A stretch of 64,000 nucleotides of DNA, taken from positions 310,001 through 374,000 of the forward strand of contig NZ_NOIS01000003.1 of assembly GCF_004137765.1 (NCBI RefSeq), read 5' to 3'. Both the position numbers and the translations under genes were made by a program. Source of the stretch: Rothia uropygialis. Its GTDB lineage: Bacteria; Actinomycetota; Actinomycetes; Actinomycetales; Micrococcaceae. Position 1 is the first letter of the stretch. Each line of letters opens with the position of its first letter. Shown piece after piece: positions 42,772-52,116 of this stretch. The notes beneath the pieces are model-generated. The model worked only from the letters and a program-made list of their open reading frames with translations. It did no database searches and was not told where the DNA came from.

Positions 42772-43602
42772 TCAGGACTGGCCGGGCCCCTTCCTCAAGG
42801 TCAAAATCTGCTCCGATCTCCCAAAGGGCCCTCGCTCGTCGTGAATGATCGAGGACGTCAGGCCAATTCCGTCCGTACCGAAAGCCACGGAATTGTCGAT
42901 GCCCAGCCACTCGCCCGTGGGCTCGCGATACATGTGGATTTGCAGGTCGACGTTCGGGAACAACCAGCTCCCGGCACCGGCTGGGACTCGGGTTGCGATC
43001 CCGTTGGTGGCGTCGACGACGCCGAGCAGTCTCACCCAATCCGGCGAATCGACGCGGTCGACCAGGGGAACCGTGGGGCGAATCCAGGCCCTCCCCCTGC
43101 CCGGTCGATGTCCCGGAGCCTGCACCGCCTCGATCGAGCGAATGAACCCTCCAGGCCATTCCTCATAGCCGTTCCACCTCGCACATTCTGCTCGCAGGGG
43201 GAGGCTCGGATCTTCGGTCGCGGCAATCTCAGAGGTGTCGGAGGTAGCCAGCCGCCACGCCGTGGCCCGAATTGCCACACGACCGCCGGCGGTCAGCTCC
43301 GCCTGGAGGAGTTCAATGGTCTTGCCGGGCCGAACAGTCGATGTCACGACCTCGAAGTCACCACCCGGAATGAGACCGAGAATCTCGAAACTGATACGGG
43401 CAATGCGCATATCTTCTCGCGGCTCATGCCGCGCGAGACAGTGGGCCATGATCCCGGACGCCGGAGCCATGTGCTGCTCGTGCTCGTTCCACGCCCCTTG
43501 GGCGTGAATCGAAGAACGGAAATTTCCATCTCCTCGGTCCTCGTAATAGGCCTCCGCAGTTGCCAATTCGGGAAGTTCCGTCCGGCCCGCGCTCTTGTCC
43601 AT
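42772..43602 (-). CDS. Acyl-CoA thioesterase family protein (double hotdog)
   Basis: A 276-residue protein resembling actinobacterial TesB-like thioesterases. The first hotdog half contains ASGIMAHCLARHEPREDMRI and TSTVRPGKTIELLQAELTAG. The second contains LLGVVDATNGIATRVPAGAG and VDLQIHMYREPTGEWLGIDN, where the catalytic Asp/Thr/Gln positions of the family are expected. ATG 43602 is preferred over 43704 because GAGGGAGA precedes it. It hydrolyses an acyl-CoA of unknown chain; no fatty-acid genes are adjacent. Confidence 0.78.
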   Translation of the reverse strand: MDKSAGRTELPELATAEAYYEDRGDGNFRSSIHAQGAWNEHEQHMAPASGIMAHCLARHEPREDMRIARISFEILGLIPGGDFEVVTSTVRPGKTIELLQAELTAGGRVAIRATAWRLATSDTSEIAATEDPSLPLRAECARWNGYEEWPGGFIRSIEAVQAPGHRPGRGRAWIRPTVPLVDRVDSPDWVRLLGVVDATNGIATRVPAGAGSWLFPNVDLQIHMYREPTGEWLGIDNSVAFGTDGIGLTSSIIHDERGPFGRSEQILTLRKGPGQS

Positions 43603-43836
43603 AGTGTCTCCCTCGTCGATTCCCTGACATCCGATATCGTCGTCGTGTGTCCGTGCCGATTGCCGCGCCTTGGCAGAGGCCTCGGTGTGGAGCTTACCGG
43701 CCAACAGAACGTCATGTGTTGTATTTCACCTGGTTATCCTGGTGGTGCATGCACAGACCGAGGATGAGCGGGAGCCCCCCGCGGAGCCGTAAAGTGGTCA
43801 GAGGCATTTTCGGACCCACCCCACTAAGGAGTCTTC

Positions 43837-44625
43837 ATGGCGCCGAAGCTCATGGCTTTCGACTTGGACGGGACGCTCGTCTTTGACGGAAAAATCGCCC
43901 AGAGCAGCATCGACGCGATCCACGACTGGCAGGAGGCGGGCAATCTTGCGGTGTGTGCAACGGGAAAATCGATTGCTGCAACCCGGCACGCTCTGAACGG
44001 GACCGGCCTGCGGTTCGACTATTACGTCTTGTACACGGGTGGTGCGGTCACGGATGCCGACTTCGCCGTGCTCATGAGCCACACATTGCCCAACGAGACG
44101 GTGCAAAGGATCGTCGAGACTATGACGACGGAAGAGGGCGTTGCCGTCTACGGGACGACGTTGGACTCCCCCGATGACGTGCAATTCCCCTCGACGACCG
44201 GCGAGAAATCGAGTTCTATCCTCTCCTATTTCCAGCCCATGAAACTCTCTGACATTCCAGATCATGAGTTCGTGGGCATCCCCTTGTGGATAGAGAACGA
44301 CGACGCCGCGATCGAACGAATCCGAACGTGGATCCTGAACGACTTCTCGGGCCAGGTCGATTGCCACAGGAATCAGGATTTCCTGGATATCGTGCCGCCG
44401 GACTGCACCAAAGGCACAGGCCTCAAATGGCTCGACGACGCGCATTTGGGCGATCGGTATGAGACCTTTTCCATCGGGGATTCGTGGAACGACCTGGCCA
44501 TGCACGAGTGGGCCCGGCACTCGGCGTCATTCGGCTACTCGCCGCAAGAGGTCAAGGACGCCACAGACGTCATTGTCGACACCACGGCGGAGTACATCCG
44601 CACGGTTCTCGGCCAATCATCCTGA
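43837..44625 (+). CDS. HAD superfamily hydrolase (Cof-like phosphatase)
   Basis: A 262-residue phosphatase of the HAD IIB subgroup. Motif I is FDLDGTLVFDG at residues 9-19, motif II CATGKSIAAT, a C2-type cap lies in the middle, and motif III/IV is KGTGLKWLDD followed by FSIGDSWNDLAMHEWA. Such enzymes dephosphorylate small phosphorylated metabolites. A ribosome-site-like AAGGAG lies 7 bases before ATG 43837. It is monocistronic. Confidence 0.9.
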   Translation: MAPKLMAFDLDGTLVFDGKIAQSSIDAIHDWQEAGNLAVCATGKSIAATRHALNGTGLRFDYYVLYTGGAVTDADFAVLMSHTLPNETVQRIVETMTTEEGVAVYGTTLDSPDDVQFPSTTGEKSSSILSYFQPMKLSDIPDHEFVGIPLWIENDDAAIERIRTWILNDFSGQVDCHRNQDFLDIVPPDCTKGTGLKWLDDAHLGDRYETFSIGDSWNDLAMHEWARHSASFGYSPQEVKDATDVIVDTTAEYIRTVLGQSS

Positions 44626-44800
44626 GACCGTCCGCGGCCCCTGGGACCGGAGCGGTGATTGTATGACGGCCGGTGAAATGTGTTGATGCCGGTCGCAACG
44701 CGGTGTCACCTGGGTACACGCCACGACGCATCCTTTGAGGGGTCCCGCAACCACTCCATAGAGTGTTCGAACTTGAATACCTCAATCTCTGGAGCGGACC

Positions 44801-45709
44801 ATGCGTACGTTGATCCTTTTGGGTTTGATCGGACTTGCCGCACAGCTCGTGGACGGCTCGCTGGGGATGGCCTACGGCGTGACATCCTCGACGTTGCTCC
44901 TGACCGCAGGGCTTGCACCGGCGTCGGTCTCGGCTACCGTCCACCTCGCTGAAATCGGTACGACGCTCGCTTCGGGGGCGTCGCACTGGCGGTTCGGCAA
45001 TATTGACTGGCGCGTCGTCGGCTTCATGGCCGTTCCGGGTGGAATCGCCGCGTTCTTCGGCGCCAACGTTCTCACGGCTTCGGGCGATGGCGCAGAGCCG
45101 GTCATGTCCGCCCTCTTGTTGCTTCTAGGGGTCTACGTGGTGTGGCGCTTTCTGCGCATCCCGAACCGTCGCCCGAGTTTCTCCGGCAAGGTCCCAGGTT
45201 TTTTGCTCGTCCCGCTCGCGATGGTCGCAGGCTTCATGGATGCGATCGGCGGAGGCGGTTGGGGCCCCGTGGGAACCCCAACGCTCCTCGCATCCGGCAA
45301 AATTCAGCCGCGCAAAGTCATCGGCTCAATCGATGCCTCCGAATTCGTGGTGAGTCTGGGCGCTTCGGCAGGATTCCTCATGGCCATGGGCCATCAAGGC
45401 ATCAACCTGCCGTTTGTCCTCGCGCTGTTGATCGGAGGCGTGATCGCCGCACCCATAGCAGCATGGCTAGTCCGTTTGCTGGCTCCTCGACTCTTGGCCG
45501 TTGGTGCGGGTGGACTCATCATCTTCACCAACGCCCGCACCCTGCTGAAGCTCGACGCCGTCAACGCAGTCCTGCCGGGCGCCGCCTACGCGGTCATCCT
45601 GTTGGCCATCGCGGCCCTGTGGGCCGTTGCGTTGGTATGGGTGGTCCGCAAAGAACTCTCCGACAAACGCGAAGAACCTTCAAACACCAAGGAAAGCGTC
45701 GAAGCCTGA
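44801..45709 (+). CDS. Sulfite exporter TauE/SafE family membrane protein
   Basis: A 302-residue, eight-helix transporter. Duplicated family blocks start at VDGSLGMAYGVTSSTLLLTA and MDAIGGGGWGPVGTPTLLAS. TauE/SafE proteins move sulfite, sulfoacetate or other small organic anions out of the cell. The C-terminus is cytoplasmic and charged (KELSDKREEPSNTKESVEA). It lies next to a YrhK-like gene on the same strand; the substrate is unknown. Confidence 0.9.
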   Translation: MRTLILLGLIGLAAQLVDGSLGMAYGVTSSTLLLTAGLAPASVSATVHLAEIGTTLASGASHWRFGNIDWRVVGFMAVPGGIAAFFGANVLTASGDGAEPVMSALLLLLGVYVVWRFLRIPNRRPSFSGKVPGFLLVPLAMVAGFMDAIGGGGWGPVGTPTLLASGKIQPRKVIGSIDASEFVVSLGASAGFLMAMGHQGINLPFVLALLIGGVIAAPIAAWLVRLLAPRLLAVGAGGLIIFTNARTLLKLDAVNAVLPGAAYAVILLAIAALWAVALVWVVRKELSDKREEPSNTKESVEA

Positions 45710-45871
45710 CAGCCCATCCGGCCGGCCGATCATGGTGTCTTACGGAGAGCTCGATTTTCACTGTTCCCCATGAGATCCCGCATGATCCTGCCGCCGACTC
45801 CGATGCCGTGACGAGGACCGATCCGGCTGCTTACCATGGAGGGCCAACCGGGATCTGCCACGAAAGGGACG

Positions 45872-46126
45872 ATGAAGATGCGGTGGACCATCGGCAAGCT
45901 TGCACACGATTTTCCTTGGTTCCACCGCTGGATCGGCCTGATCGGTAATACGCTCTTCGTCCTCGGGAGTATCTTCTTTCTCTCGCCCGGGCTTATGGAT
46001 GCAGGAACCTGGATCTTCATCGCCGCTTCCGCTGGAATGATGTTCGACAGCATCGGTGAGAAGCTCGTACGCCGTGAGAACGAGACCCGTGATGCGGGTC
46101 CGGGACCAATAAGCAACACATCCTGA
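45872..46126 (+). CDS. YrhK-like small membrane protein
   Basis: An 84-residue protein with two hydrophobic segments (IGLIGNTLFVLGSIFFL and GTWIFIAASAGMMF), matching the YrhK domain (WIGLIGNTLFVLGSIFFLSP with a DS/GEKLV end). AAAGGG precedes ATG 45872; an ATG at 45836 is further from any ribosome site. The function of YrhK proteins is unknown. It follows the TauE/SafE gene by 162 bases and may belong to the same unit. Confidence 0.7.
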   Translation: MKMRWTIGKLAHDFPWFHRWIGLIGNTLFVLGSIFFLSPGLMDAGTWIFIAASAGMMFDSIGEKLVRRENETRDAGPGPISNTS

Positions 46127-46168
46127 CGTGGGCAGCCGAAGCGGCGTTTGGATTGCGTGCGGTCCGGC

Positions 46169-47254
46169 TCATTCGGGGAACTCACCGGAGACGAACGCCT
46201 CCTTGATGGCTTCGGCGTCGCCACCGAGGAGGCCCAAGGTCGATGCCGTGCGTCCCTCGAGCTCCCAATCGCGATCACAGAGAACCTGACTGATGTGTAT
46301 GAAAGAGTCGGTAAGAGGCATGGCGATGCCTATTTGCGATGCGATCGAACTCCATGTGAGAAGACCGAAGGGAATGTCCTCGACGAAGTAGCGGTGCTCG
46401 AGGGAGTCCGGTTCCGGGAAGGCCTGACGGCCGTACCCAGCGATCACTCTCTCGACGAAGCTGCCCTCATTGACGCCATACGATGTTTCGAGGAAATTCC
46501 AGAAGGTCGGCAGCTGAACGCCCAGAGCACGGCCGAATGCAATGCGTTCCTCGTCGAGATCGTTGATCACCTCTCCGATCCGAGGTGTGACGAGTGTGTG
46601 CTGCGGCAGGCGGGCGGCATCCTCGACCGTCTTGAAGTTCAAGATTGCGGGAGGCACGTGGTAGACGGGGTTGATATTCGTGAGACCGACAGCAAGGGTG
46701 TCCTCGCCGTCGACGTAGCGCTGGCCGAAGAACGGCTCCAGTCGGTCGAGAACGGTGGCCGTTTGGCGATTGGGGATGGCAGACATCGGTACCGCATTCT
46801 TGATGGCACCGACGTATACCTGGGCCGGTCCGCGAAGTCTGCAGGTGTACAGGCTGGTCGAGGTCTCGGCGACGATTCCGGGCTCGCGTCCGGCCAACCT
46901 CGTCTTCCTCGTGAGTTCGAGAGCGCTGCCGAGCACCCCCGGTTGGAAGATGACCAGTTGGTCGGGTTCCAGCACGTCCGCGAGTGATTCGGACAGATAT
47001 GGGTGCGCGAATGCGGGTGCGGCCACGACGACCACGTCCGCTCCGTCGATCGCGAGCGCGAGGTCCGTCGTCAACAGATCCGGTACCGCGCTACCCTCTA
47101 TCTCGCCGGAAAGGGTAATGCCTCCGCGCTGCTCGATCGCGGCGTAGTCCCGTTCGAAGCGTGAATAGACACGGACATCGTGGCCTTTCAGCTTCATATG
47201 GCCGGCCATCGCCTGGCCGACGTTGCCAGCTCCGATTACTGCAATGCTTCCCAT
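46169..47254 (-). CDS. NAD(P)-dependent opine dehydrogenase family protein
   Basis: A 361-residue protein. The N-terminal Rossmann domain starts SIAVIGAGNVGQAMAGHMKL. The C-terminal octopine/nopaline dehydrogenase domain includes NPVYHVPPAILNFKTVEDAA (the family's N-P-x-x-H catalytic histidine region) and EDIPFGLLTWSSIASQIG. The enzymes interconvert opines (N-carboxyalkyl amino acids) with an amino acid plus a keto acid. It is co-transcribed with the AbgT transporter just upstream, pointing to uptake and oxidation of an opine. Confidence 0.88.
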   Translation of the reverse strand: MGSIAVIGAGNVGQAMAGHMKLKGHDVRVYSRFERDYAAIEQRGGITLSGEIEGSAVPDLLTTDLALAIDGADVVVVAAPAFAHPYLSESLADVLEPDQLVIFQPGVLGSALELTRKTRLAGREPGIVAETSTSLYTCRLRGPAQVYVGAIKNAVPMSAIPNRQTATVLDRLEPFFGQRYVDGEDTLAVGLTNINPVYHVPPAILNFKTVEDAARLPQHTLVTPRIGEVINDLDEERIAFGRALGVQLPTFWNFLETSYGVNEGSFVERVIAGYGRQAFPEPDSLEHRYFVEDIPFGLLTWSSIASQIGIAMPLTDSFIHISQVLCDRDWELEGRTASTLGLLGGDAEAIKEAFVSGEFPE

Positions 47255-47315
47255 GGGAGATCCTTACGTTGGTGGTGTGAACGGCGATCTGCCGTCCCTG
47301 ACATGAATGGGGTGA

Positions 47316-48914
47316 TCAGCGGATCGGCACGCCCGGCCCGAGGGGGATGCCGAGCAAGTACCACAGGACAAAGAGCACGATCCATACGATCAACACGACG
47401 CCTGCGATCGGAATCGTGAACGAGAGCTGGGTTCCGATACCTGCCCCTTTGCGAAATTGCTGGACAAAGCCGAGAGCGAGGACGAAATAGCCGTTGAGTG
47501 GTGTGATGCAGTTGGTGACCGAGTCGCCGATCATGAAGGCGACCGTCGCGGCTTCCGGGGTCATCCCGACGTACATGACCAGCGGAACAACCACGGGGGC
47601 AAGGATCGACCACATTGCCGATCCGCTCGTGATCAGCATGTTGAGGATGCAGATCGAAAAAATGATGGTCAGCAGGATGACCAGGTGTGGCGCCTGGAGC
47701 GAGCGGAGCAGGTCTGCGCCATTGACACTGATGACGGAGCCGATATTCGTCCACGTGAAGTAGCTCAGGAACTGGGCGACGACGAAGAAGAGCACGAGCA
47801 CAGGCGCCAGAGAACGCACGCCGTCGGCCATAGCCGGCGGCACGTCGCCCAGCCGGGGGATCGTGCCTGTGATCCTGCCGTAGGTGATGCCCATGAGCGC
47901 AAAGATGATCGAGATGAATATCGCGATGTACTCGACGACGTACGAGTCGAGCAGTCCGCCGTTCTCACCGCGGAAAGGGGACCCGGGCAGCAGCATCAGG
48001 ACGATCGCGACGACGCAGACCGCGAAGACCACCGCCGTGGCCGCAATGGCTCGCATCTCGGTCTTCGAGAGCTTGATGGTGCCGATCGAAGCCGTGGTGC
48101 TGTTCGCAGTGTCGGTGTTGAACAATGTGTCGGCCACTTCGAAATCCGCCTCCAGTTGGGAAGACGAGAATTCGGGTCTGCGAGCGAGGAGGCGATCCAC
48201 AACTATGGCAATAGCGGCCGCGAGAACGACCGATGACGTGGCGGTGAAGAAGTAGGTCGCGACCGGGGTCATCACGTAGTCCGGATCGACAATCTGAGCC
48301 GCCGCCGTCGACAGAGACGACCGAATGGCATCCTGTGGCGTAACCAATGGGCTCGCGTTGAATCCGACGGCCGTGGCCGCATAAGCGACCATGAGGCCCA
48401 AGACCGGGCTACGTCCGGCTGCGCGGAAAGCGAGGGCCCCCAGCGGAATCATGACCAAATACGCGGAATCGCTCATGATGTGCGCGGTCATGGAGCTGAA
48501 GGCGATCGCGAACGTCAGCAGGCGTTTGGGAAGGCGGCCGACTGTACATCGAAGAAGCGCGGTCAGGAGCCCACTGCGCTCGGCGACGCTGACGCCCAGG
48601 AGAACGACGACGACCATTGCCAGCGGCGGGAACGTCGCATAATTCGTCAACGCATTCTTGATCGCGTACTGGGCGCCTTCCACAGAAAATAGGTTCTTCA
48701 CGGCCGCCGTTTCTCCCGAGGAGGGAAGTGTGACCCTCACGTCCAAAGAGGCGAGGACGGCACTCACCGCCCCCAAGGCAGCGATGAGGATGACGAACAG
48801 CCAAAAAGGGTGCGGAAGCCGGTTTCCTGCCCTTTCGATGGCGCTCAGAGCACGGTAGAAGCGGTTGAGCGGAACGCTCTCGATCACATCGTCTGACGTC
48901 TTCGTCATCCTCAT
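47316..48914 (-). CDS. AbgT family transporter of the opine operon
   Basis: A 532-residue transporter starting at ATG 48914 (AAGGCAAGG upstream). It is a clear paralogue of the AbgT protein at 31355: both share GN-LPHPFWLF, an IMSDSAYLVMIPLGALAF-like helix, MVAYAATAVGFNASPLVTP and the C-terminal YFVLALGFVQQFRKGAGIGT with GIPLGPG. It lies 61 bases upstream of the opine dehydrogenase gene. Import of an N-modified amino acid is inferred. Confidence 0.9.
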   Translation of the reverse strand: MRMTKTSDDVIESVPLNRFYRALSAIERAGNRLPHPFWLFVILIAALGAVSAVLASLDVRVTLPSSGETAAVKNLFSVEGAQYAIKNALTNYATFPPLAMVVVVLLGVSVAERSGLLTALLRCTVGRLPKRLLTFAIAFSSMTAHIMSDSAYLVMIPLGALAFRAAGRSPVLGLMVAYAATAVGFNASPLVTPQDAIRSSLSTAAAQIVDPDYVMTPVATYFFTATSSVVLAAAIAIVVDRLLARRPEFSSSQLEADFEVADTLFNTDTANSTTASIGTIKLSKTEMRAIAATAVVFAVCVVAIVLMLLPGSPFRGENGGLLDSYVVEYIAIFISIIFALMGITYGRITGTIPRLGDVPPAMADGVRSLAPVLVLFFVVAQFLSYFTWTNIGSVISVNGADLLRSLQAPHLVILLTIIFSICILNMLITSGSAMWSILAPVVVPLVMYVGMTPEAATVAFMIGDSVTNCITPLNGYFVLALGFVQQFRKGAGIGTQLSFTIPIAGVVLIVWIVLFVLWYLLGIPLGPGVPIR

Positions 48915-48976
48915 CGCCTTGCCTTGGGCCTGCACTGCCGGATGAATCGGCGGCGGGTGGAGGTGAACCACCTGAG

Positions 48977-48998
48977 ATCACGGTGACATTCCCGTGAT
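48977..48998. promoter_or_regulatory. Possible GntR operator between the opine operon and its regulator
   Basis: ATCACGG (48977-48983) is repeated inverted as CCGTGAT (48992-48998). It lies between divergent genes 48914 and 49068. The symmetry is good but the spacing is long for a GntR site. Confidence 0.3.
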
Positions 48999-49067
48999 AT
49001 TTCTGATAGACGCTAGACTAGGGTCCGAAGGAAGTCAATAGTCAACAAAGGCGGAACGGAGGCCGGC

Positions 49068-49730
49068 ATGGAGCGCCAGATGTCGATGGCGGATCGGGCC
49101 TATGAGGCGATCAAGCGAGACATTATCCGGTGCAACTTGCGTCCGGGAGCGGTCATCGTGGACGCGTGGCTGGCCGAAAAATACGACATGAGCAAGACGC
49201 CGATCCGCCAGGCCATCAATCTCCTTGAGCGTGAAGCCTTGGTCGTGGTCATTCCCCGCCGAGGCACTTTCGTCAAGAGCGTGGATTTTACGGAGGCACA
49301 GGATACGTACCGTTTGCGGGCGCTGCTCGAGCCGGAGGCTGCAATCCTCGCGTCCCGCCGCGCAACCACCGAGGAACTCGATGATCTCGAGACGTTGAGC
49401 GAAGCAACGGTGAGTGCCGGTTCCGACAGCACGGCCAGGAACGAAGCAAACCGGATCTTTCATGTCCGCATCGCAGAGTTGGCCCGCGTGCCCATCCTCT
49501 TGCGAACCGTCACTGCCCTCAACGAGGAAATCGAGCGATTCCTGAACCTGCGCAAGGAGCTCGGCAAGCCGTATACCGCGGTCAACCACGGTCGGCTCAT
49601 CGACGCCATACGCAGCGGCGACGAGTCAGAGATAAGGGACGTCGTGACCGCGGGCATCGAAAGGGCTCGGGTGCATATGCTCGAAACCATGTTGGACGGC
49701 GGAGCCTTCTCCGCCACACGACCGTCCTGA
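49068..49730 (+). CDS. GntR family regulator with FCD domain
   Basis: A 220-residue regulator divergent from the AbgT/opine-dehydrogenase operon and probably its controller. The winged helix reads ADRAYEAIKRDIIRCNLRPG, then KYDMSKTPIRQAINLLERE, ending VIPRRGTFV. The FCD domain has RLRALLEPEAAILASRRATT and NRIFHVRIAELARVPILLRT (metal- or ligand-binding His). GGAGG precedes ATG 49068. Confidence 0.92.
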   Translation: MERQMSMADRAYEAIKRDIIRCNLRPGAVIVDAWLAEKYDMSKTPIRQAINLLEREALVVVIPRRGTFVKSVDFTEAQDTYRLRALLEPEAAILASRRATTEELDDLETLSEATVSAGSDSTARNEANRIFHVRIAELARVPILLRTVTALNEEIERFLNLRKELGKPYTAVNHGRLIDAIRSGDESEIRDVVTAGIERARVHMLETMLDGGAFSATRPS

Positions 49731-49780
49731 ATGCAAACGAACGCCGCACCGAGGGCCGATACCCGGGTGCGAGAGTCTCG

Positions 49781-50698
49781 CTATCGGGTTCCGGTCGCCT
49801 CGACGCCCTCCTCAAAGGTAGTGGCCTTGAGACCGTGTTCTTCGGCGAGAACCCCCGGCCGGAGAATCGCGGGGCGGTTCCAGAGATATGCCTGATTCTT
49901 CAATTCCGCCATCATCGGACTGACCAACCCTGCGGCCCCCAGCAACAGGTTCGGTATGGGAAGGAGTCTCTTGTACCGCACGCCGGAACGCAGGGAAACC
50001 AGCCTGTTGAGATCCTCCAAGGATCCCGTTTCCGATGAAGGAGCGTGAAGAATTCGGTCGCCGGCAGGAGCGAGCGCCCCTGCATGCAGCGCCGAATAAA
50101 TCATCGCGGAAGTAAGGTCCGGGATGTACGTCAGCGTGTGTGGGAGGCTCGGATTCCCCAAGGCATAACCCCGCTTGCCGTGAGGACGCGGGACAAGCAC
50201 GGCCAGGTGGGCCACCGACGTCGCCGGCAAGGCGGTCGGCCCCCAGAGATCCGACGCCACAACACTTACGGTACGGGCCGGATGCCGTTTTCGGGCGGTC
50301 AACAATAACGCCCTGACCTCACCCAACGGGCTGCACGGATTCACCTTGGCCCCTTCCCGCAGATCGACGGACTGGTCCCCGAAGCCGTACACCGATTCGG
50401 GAAAAATCACGGGAATGCCCGCATCTGCCGCAGCGTCCATGACCGCCTGTTCACGACTCGGCAGGAATTCCTTCCACTTTTTCGCGTCGTACGCCGTATG
50501 GACGCAGTGGAAGATCGCGGCGGCGCCGGTCATCGCGTTCCGGAGCAGCTGGCGGTCCAGCACGTCCCCACTGACAACCGCAGCCCCCTCTACGGGCGAA
50601 TTCCGACGCCTCAATACGACGACATCGTGACCGCCCGAGACCAGATCCGAGACCAGCTGCGAGCCGATCTGCCCAGCGCCGGTAACGAGAAATTTCAT
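49781..50698 (-). CDS. NAD(P)-dependent epimerase/dehydratase family protein
   Basis: A 305-residue SDR-type protein with GAGQIGSQLVSDLVSGGHDV at the N-terminus, an AIFHCVHTAYDAKKW segment and the ESVYGFGDQS region where extended SDRs place the active-site Tyr (YGFG). The usual YxxxK lysine is not obvious, so activity may be atypical. ATG 50698 is chosen because the Rossmann strand starts there. It is divergent from a TetR gene, and both promoters carry the same palindrome, so it is almost certainly under that repressor. Confidence 0.82.
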   Translation of the reverse strand: MKFLVTGAGQIGSQLVSDLVSGGHDVVVLRRRNSPVEGAAVVSGDVLDRQLLRNAMTGAAAIFHCVHTAYDAKKWKEFLPSREQAVMDAAADAGIPVIFPESVYGFGDQSVDLREGAKVNPCSPLGEVRALLLTARKRHPARTVSVVASDLWGPTALPATSVAHLAVLVPRPHGKRGYALGNPSLPHTLTYIPDLTSAMIYSALHAGALAPAGDRILHAPSSETGSLEDLNRLVSLRSGVRYKRLLPIPNLLLGAAGLVSPMMAELKNQAYLWNRPAILRPGVLAEEHGLKATTFEEGVEATGTR

Positions 50699-50713
50699 GA
50701 TAACCACCCATCC

Positions 50714-50728
50714 GAGAGCACTGCTCTC
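50714..50728. promoter_or_regulatory. TetR operator 1
   Basis: GAGAGCA-C-TGCTCTC is a perfect 7+1+7 palindrome, 16 bases upstream of the epimerase-like gene. It matches operator 2 at 50771 closely. Confidence 0.75.
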
Positions 50729-50770
50729 TGTTTGATGACACCAGACTATTCTCAAGTCCGACCCTAAACA

Positions 50771-50783
50771 AGAGCAGTGCTCT
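50771..50783. promoter_or_regulatory. TetR operator 2
   Basis: AGAGCA-G-TGCTCT repeats the core of operator 1, 57 bases away (centre to centre 56), and lies 29 bases before the TetR start codon. The pair allows one repressor to control both divergent genes. Confidence 0.75.
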
Positions 50784-50811
50784 CGGTTGTTGAAAATGGC
50801 ACACTGAAACC

Positions 50812-51486
50812 ATGAACACCCCACATCAATCCAGGGCAGAGTCCAGAGCCCAGATGGAGTCGGCCATCATCGCGGCGGGTCGAGAACAGCTCGTGTCCCG
50901 AGGAGCAGCAAACCTCTCTTTGCGCGAGGTGGCGCGGACAATCGGCGTCGTCTCGTCCGCGGTGTACAGATATGTAGCCAGCCGGGACGAACTGCTCACA
51001 CTGCTCGTGGTCGATTCCTACTCTTCCCTGGCCGACCACGTGGCGGGGAAGATCGAAGCGTCGGAAGCGCCCGCACAACAGTTCCGCGCTCTGGCTCTCG
51101 GGATGCGTGAATGGGCCCTGGAACACCGTGAACAATGGGCTCTGATCTATGGATCCCCCGTTCCCGGGTACGCGGCACCGGCCGAGAGGACAACAGGTCC
51201 GGGCACGCGAGTGATCGGGATGTTCCTCAGTATCTTTTCAGCAGCCAGGATCCGCTACCCCGAGCCCAGCAGGAAATTCGCGGAGCGTCTCGATTCTGAG
51301 CTCGCCGGCCTCGGAATCGATGCATCTGCAACTCACGCCGCATTCGGAATAGAAGCGTGGGGAAGCATCGTGGGATGCATCAGCATGGAAGTTTTTGGGC
51401 AATTGGGCCCAGGACTGGATGATCTCGGGACGGAGATCATGAGTCGAATGGTCGACTCATTCACCGAAAAACTCGGTGCCGTTTAG
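50812..51486 (+). CDS. TetR/AcrR family regulator
   Basis: A 224-residue repressor. The helix-turn-helix is AREQLVSRGAANLSLREVAR with TIGVVSSAVYRYVASRDELL. A C-terminal TetR_C_13-like helical domain follows. It is divergent from the epimerase-like gene with two GAGAGCAxTGCTCTC operators between. The signal is unknown. Confidence 0.92.
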   Translation: MNTPHQSRAESRAQMESAIIAAGREQLVSRGAANLSLREVARTIGVVSSAVYRYVASRDELLTLLVVDSYSSLADHVAGKIEASEAPAQQFRALALGMREWALEHREQWALIYGSPVPGYAAPAERTTGPGTRVIGMFLSIFSAARIRYPEPSRKFAERLDSELAGLGIDASATHAAFGIEAWGSIVGCISMEVFGQLGPGLDDLGTEIMSRMVDSFTEKLGAV

Positions 51487-51501
51487 GACCAGAACCCTTG
51501 C

Positions 51502-52110
51502 TCAACTGGCGTTGCCCTTGAGCCTGTCCACTACTTCCAGAAGATCTTCGAGCCCTCGCGAACTGACCAAGGAGGCCCCCAGGGCAGTTTCCGGGGCGGG
51601 GGCCAGCACGTCATCGACCGATCCGCCGGCGAGCGCAGCGTTGTAGTACAGGCCATCGCCGATCAGAAGTATCGCGGAGGCAATCACGGGCTCCCCCACC
51701 TCTTCCAGAATGATGTTGTACCAGTCCGAGTGGATGCGACTCATCGCTTCACGCGCTTTGGGCTGGGCCTCTTGACCCAAACTCAAAACCGCAACAAACG
51801 TGCGATCAATGGGTGCGCCATGGCTCGATTCGTTGCCGAGATAAAAGGCCGAGGAACGCACGTAATATCTGGAGGGGCCCTCCGGAGATGCTCGCATTGC
51901 CGCGTTGTCGTCCGCGGCATATTCCAGGAGCCGCTCGATCAACCCGTCGGCGAGGGAGTTCTTGTCCTTGAAGTGATAAAGCAGTCCCCCTTTTGAAACC
52001 TCGGCACGAGCGGCAACTGCGTCCATCGTCGCCGCGCGCTCCCCCTCGGAGATCAGGATCGATTCATAGGCATCCAGGACACGACTTTTCGCACTCATGA
52101 TGTCGACCAT
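51502..52110 (-). CDS. TetR/AcrR family repressor of the MFS exporter
   Basis: A 202-residue regulator (198 if ATG 52098 is used; neither start has a strong ribosome site). The DNA-binding part is VLDAYESILISEGERAATMD with AVAARAEVSKGGLLYHFKDK. It is divergent from the MFS gene, and the 14-bp palindrome in the MFS promoter (52127-52140) is the likely operator. The arrangement is typical of drug-responsive QacR-like pairs. Confidence 0.92.
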   Translation of the reverse strand: MVDIMSAKSRVLDAYESILISEGERAATMDAVAARAEVSKGGLLYHFKDKNSLADGLIERLLEYAADDNAAMRASPEGPSRYYVRSSAFYLGNESSHGAPIDRTFVAVLSLGQEAQPKAREAMSRIHSDWYNIILEEVGEPVIASAILLIGDGLYYNAALAGGSVDDVLAPAPETALGASLVSSRGLEDLLEVVDRLKGNAS

Positions 52111-52116
52111 ACTGTC

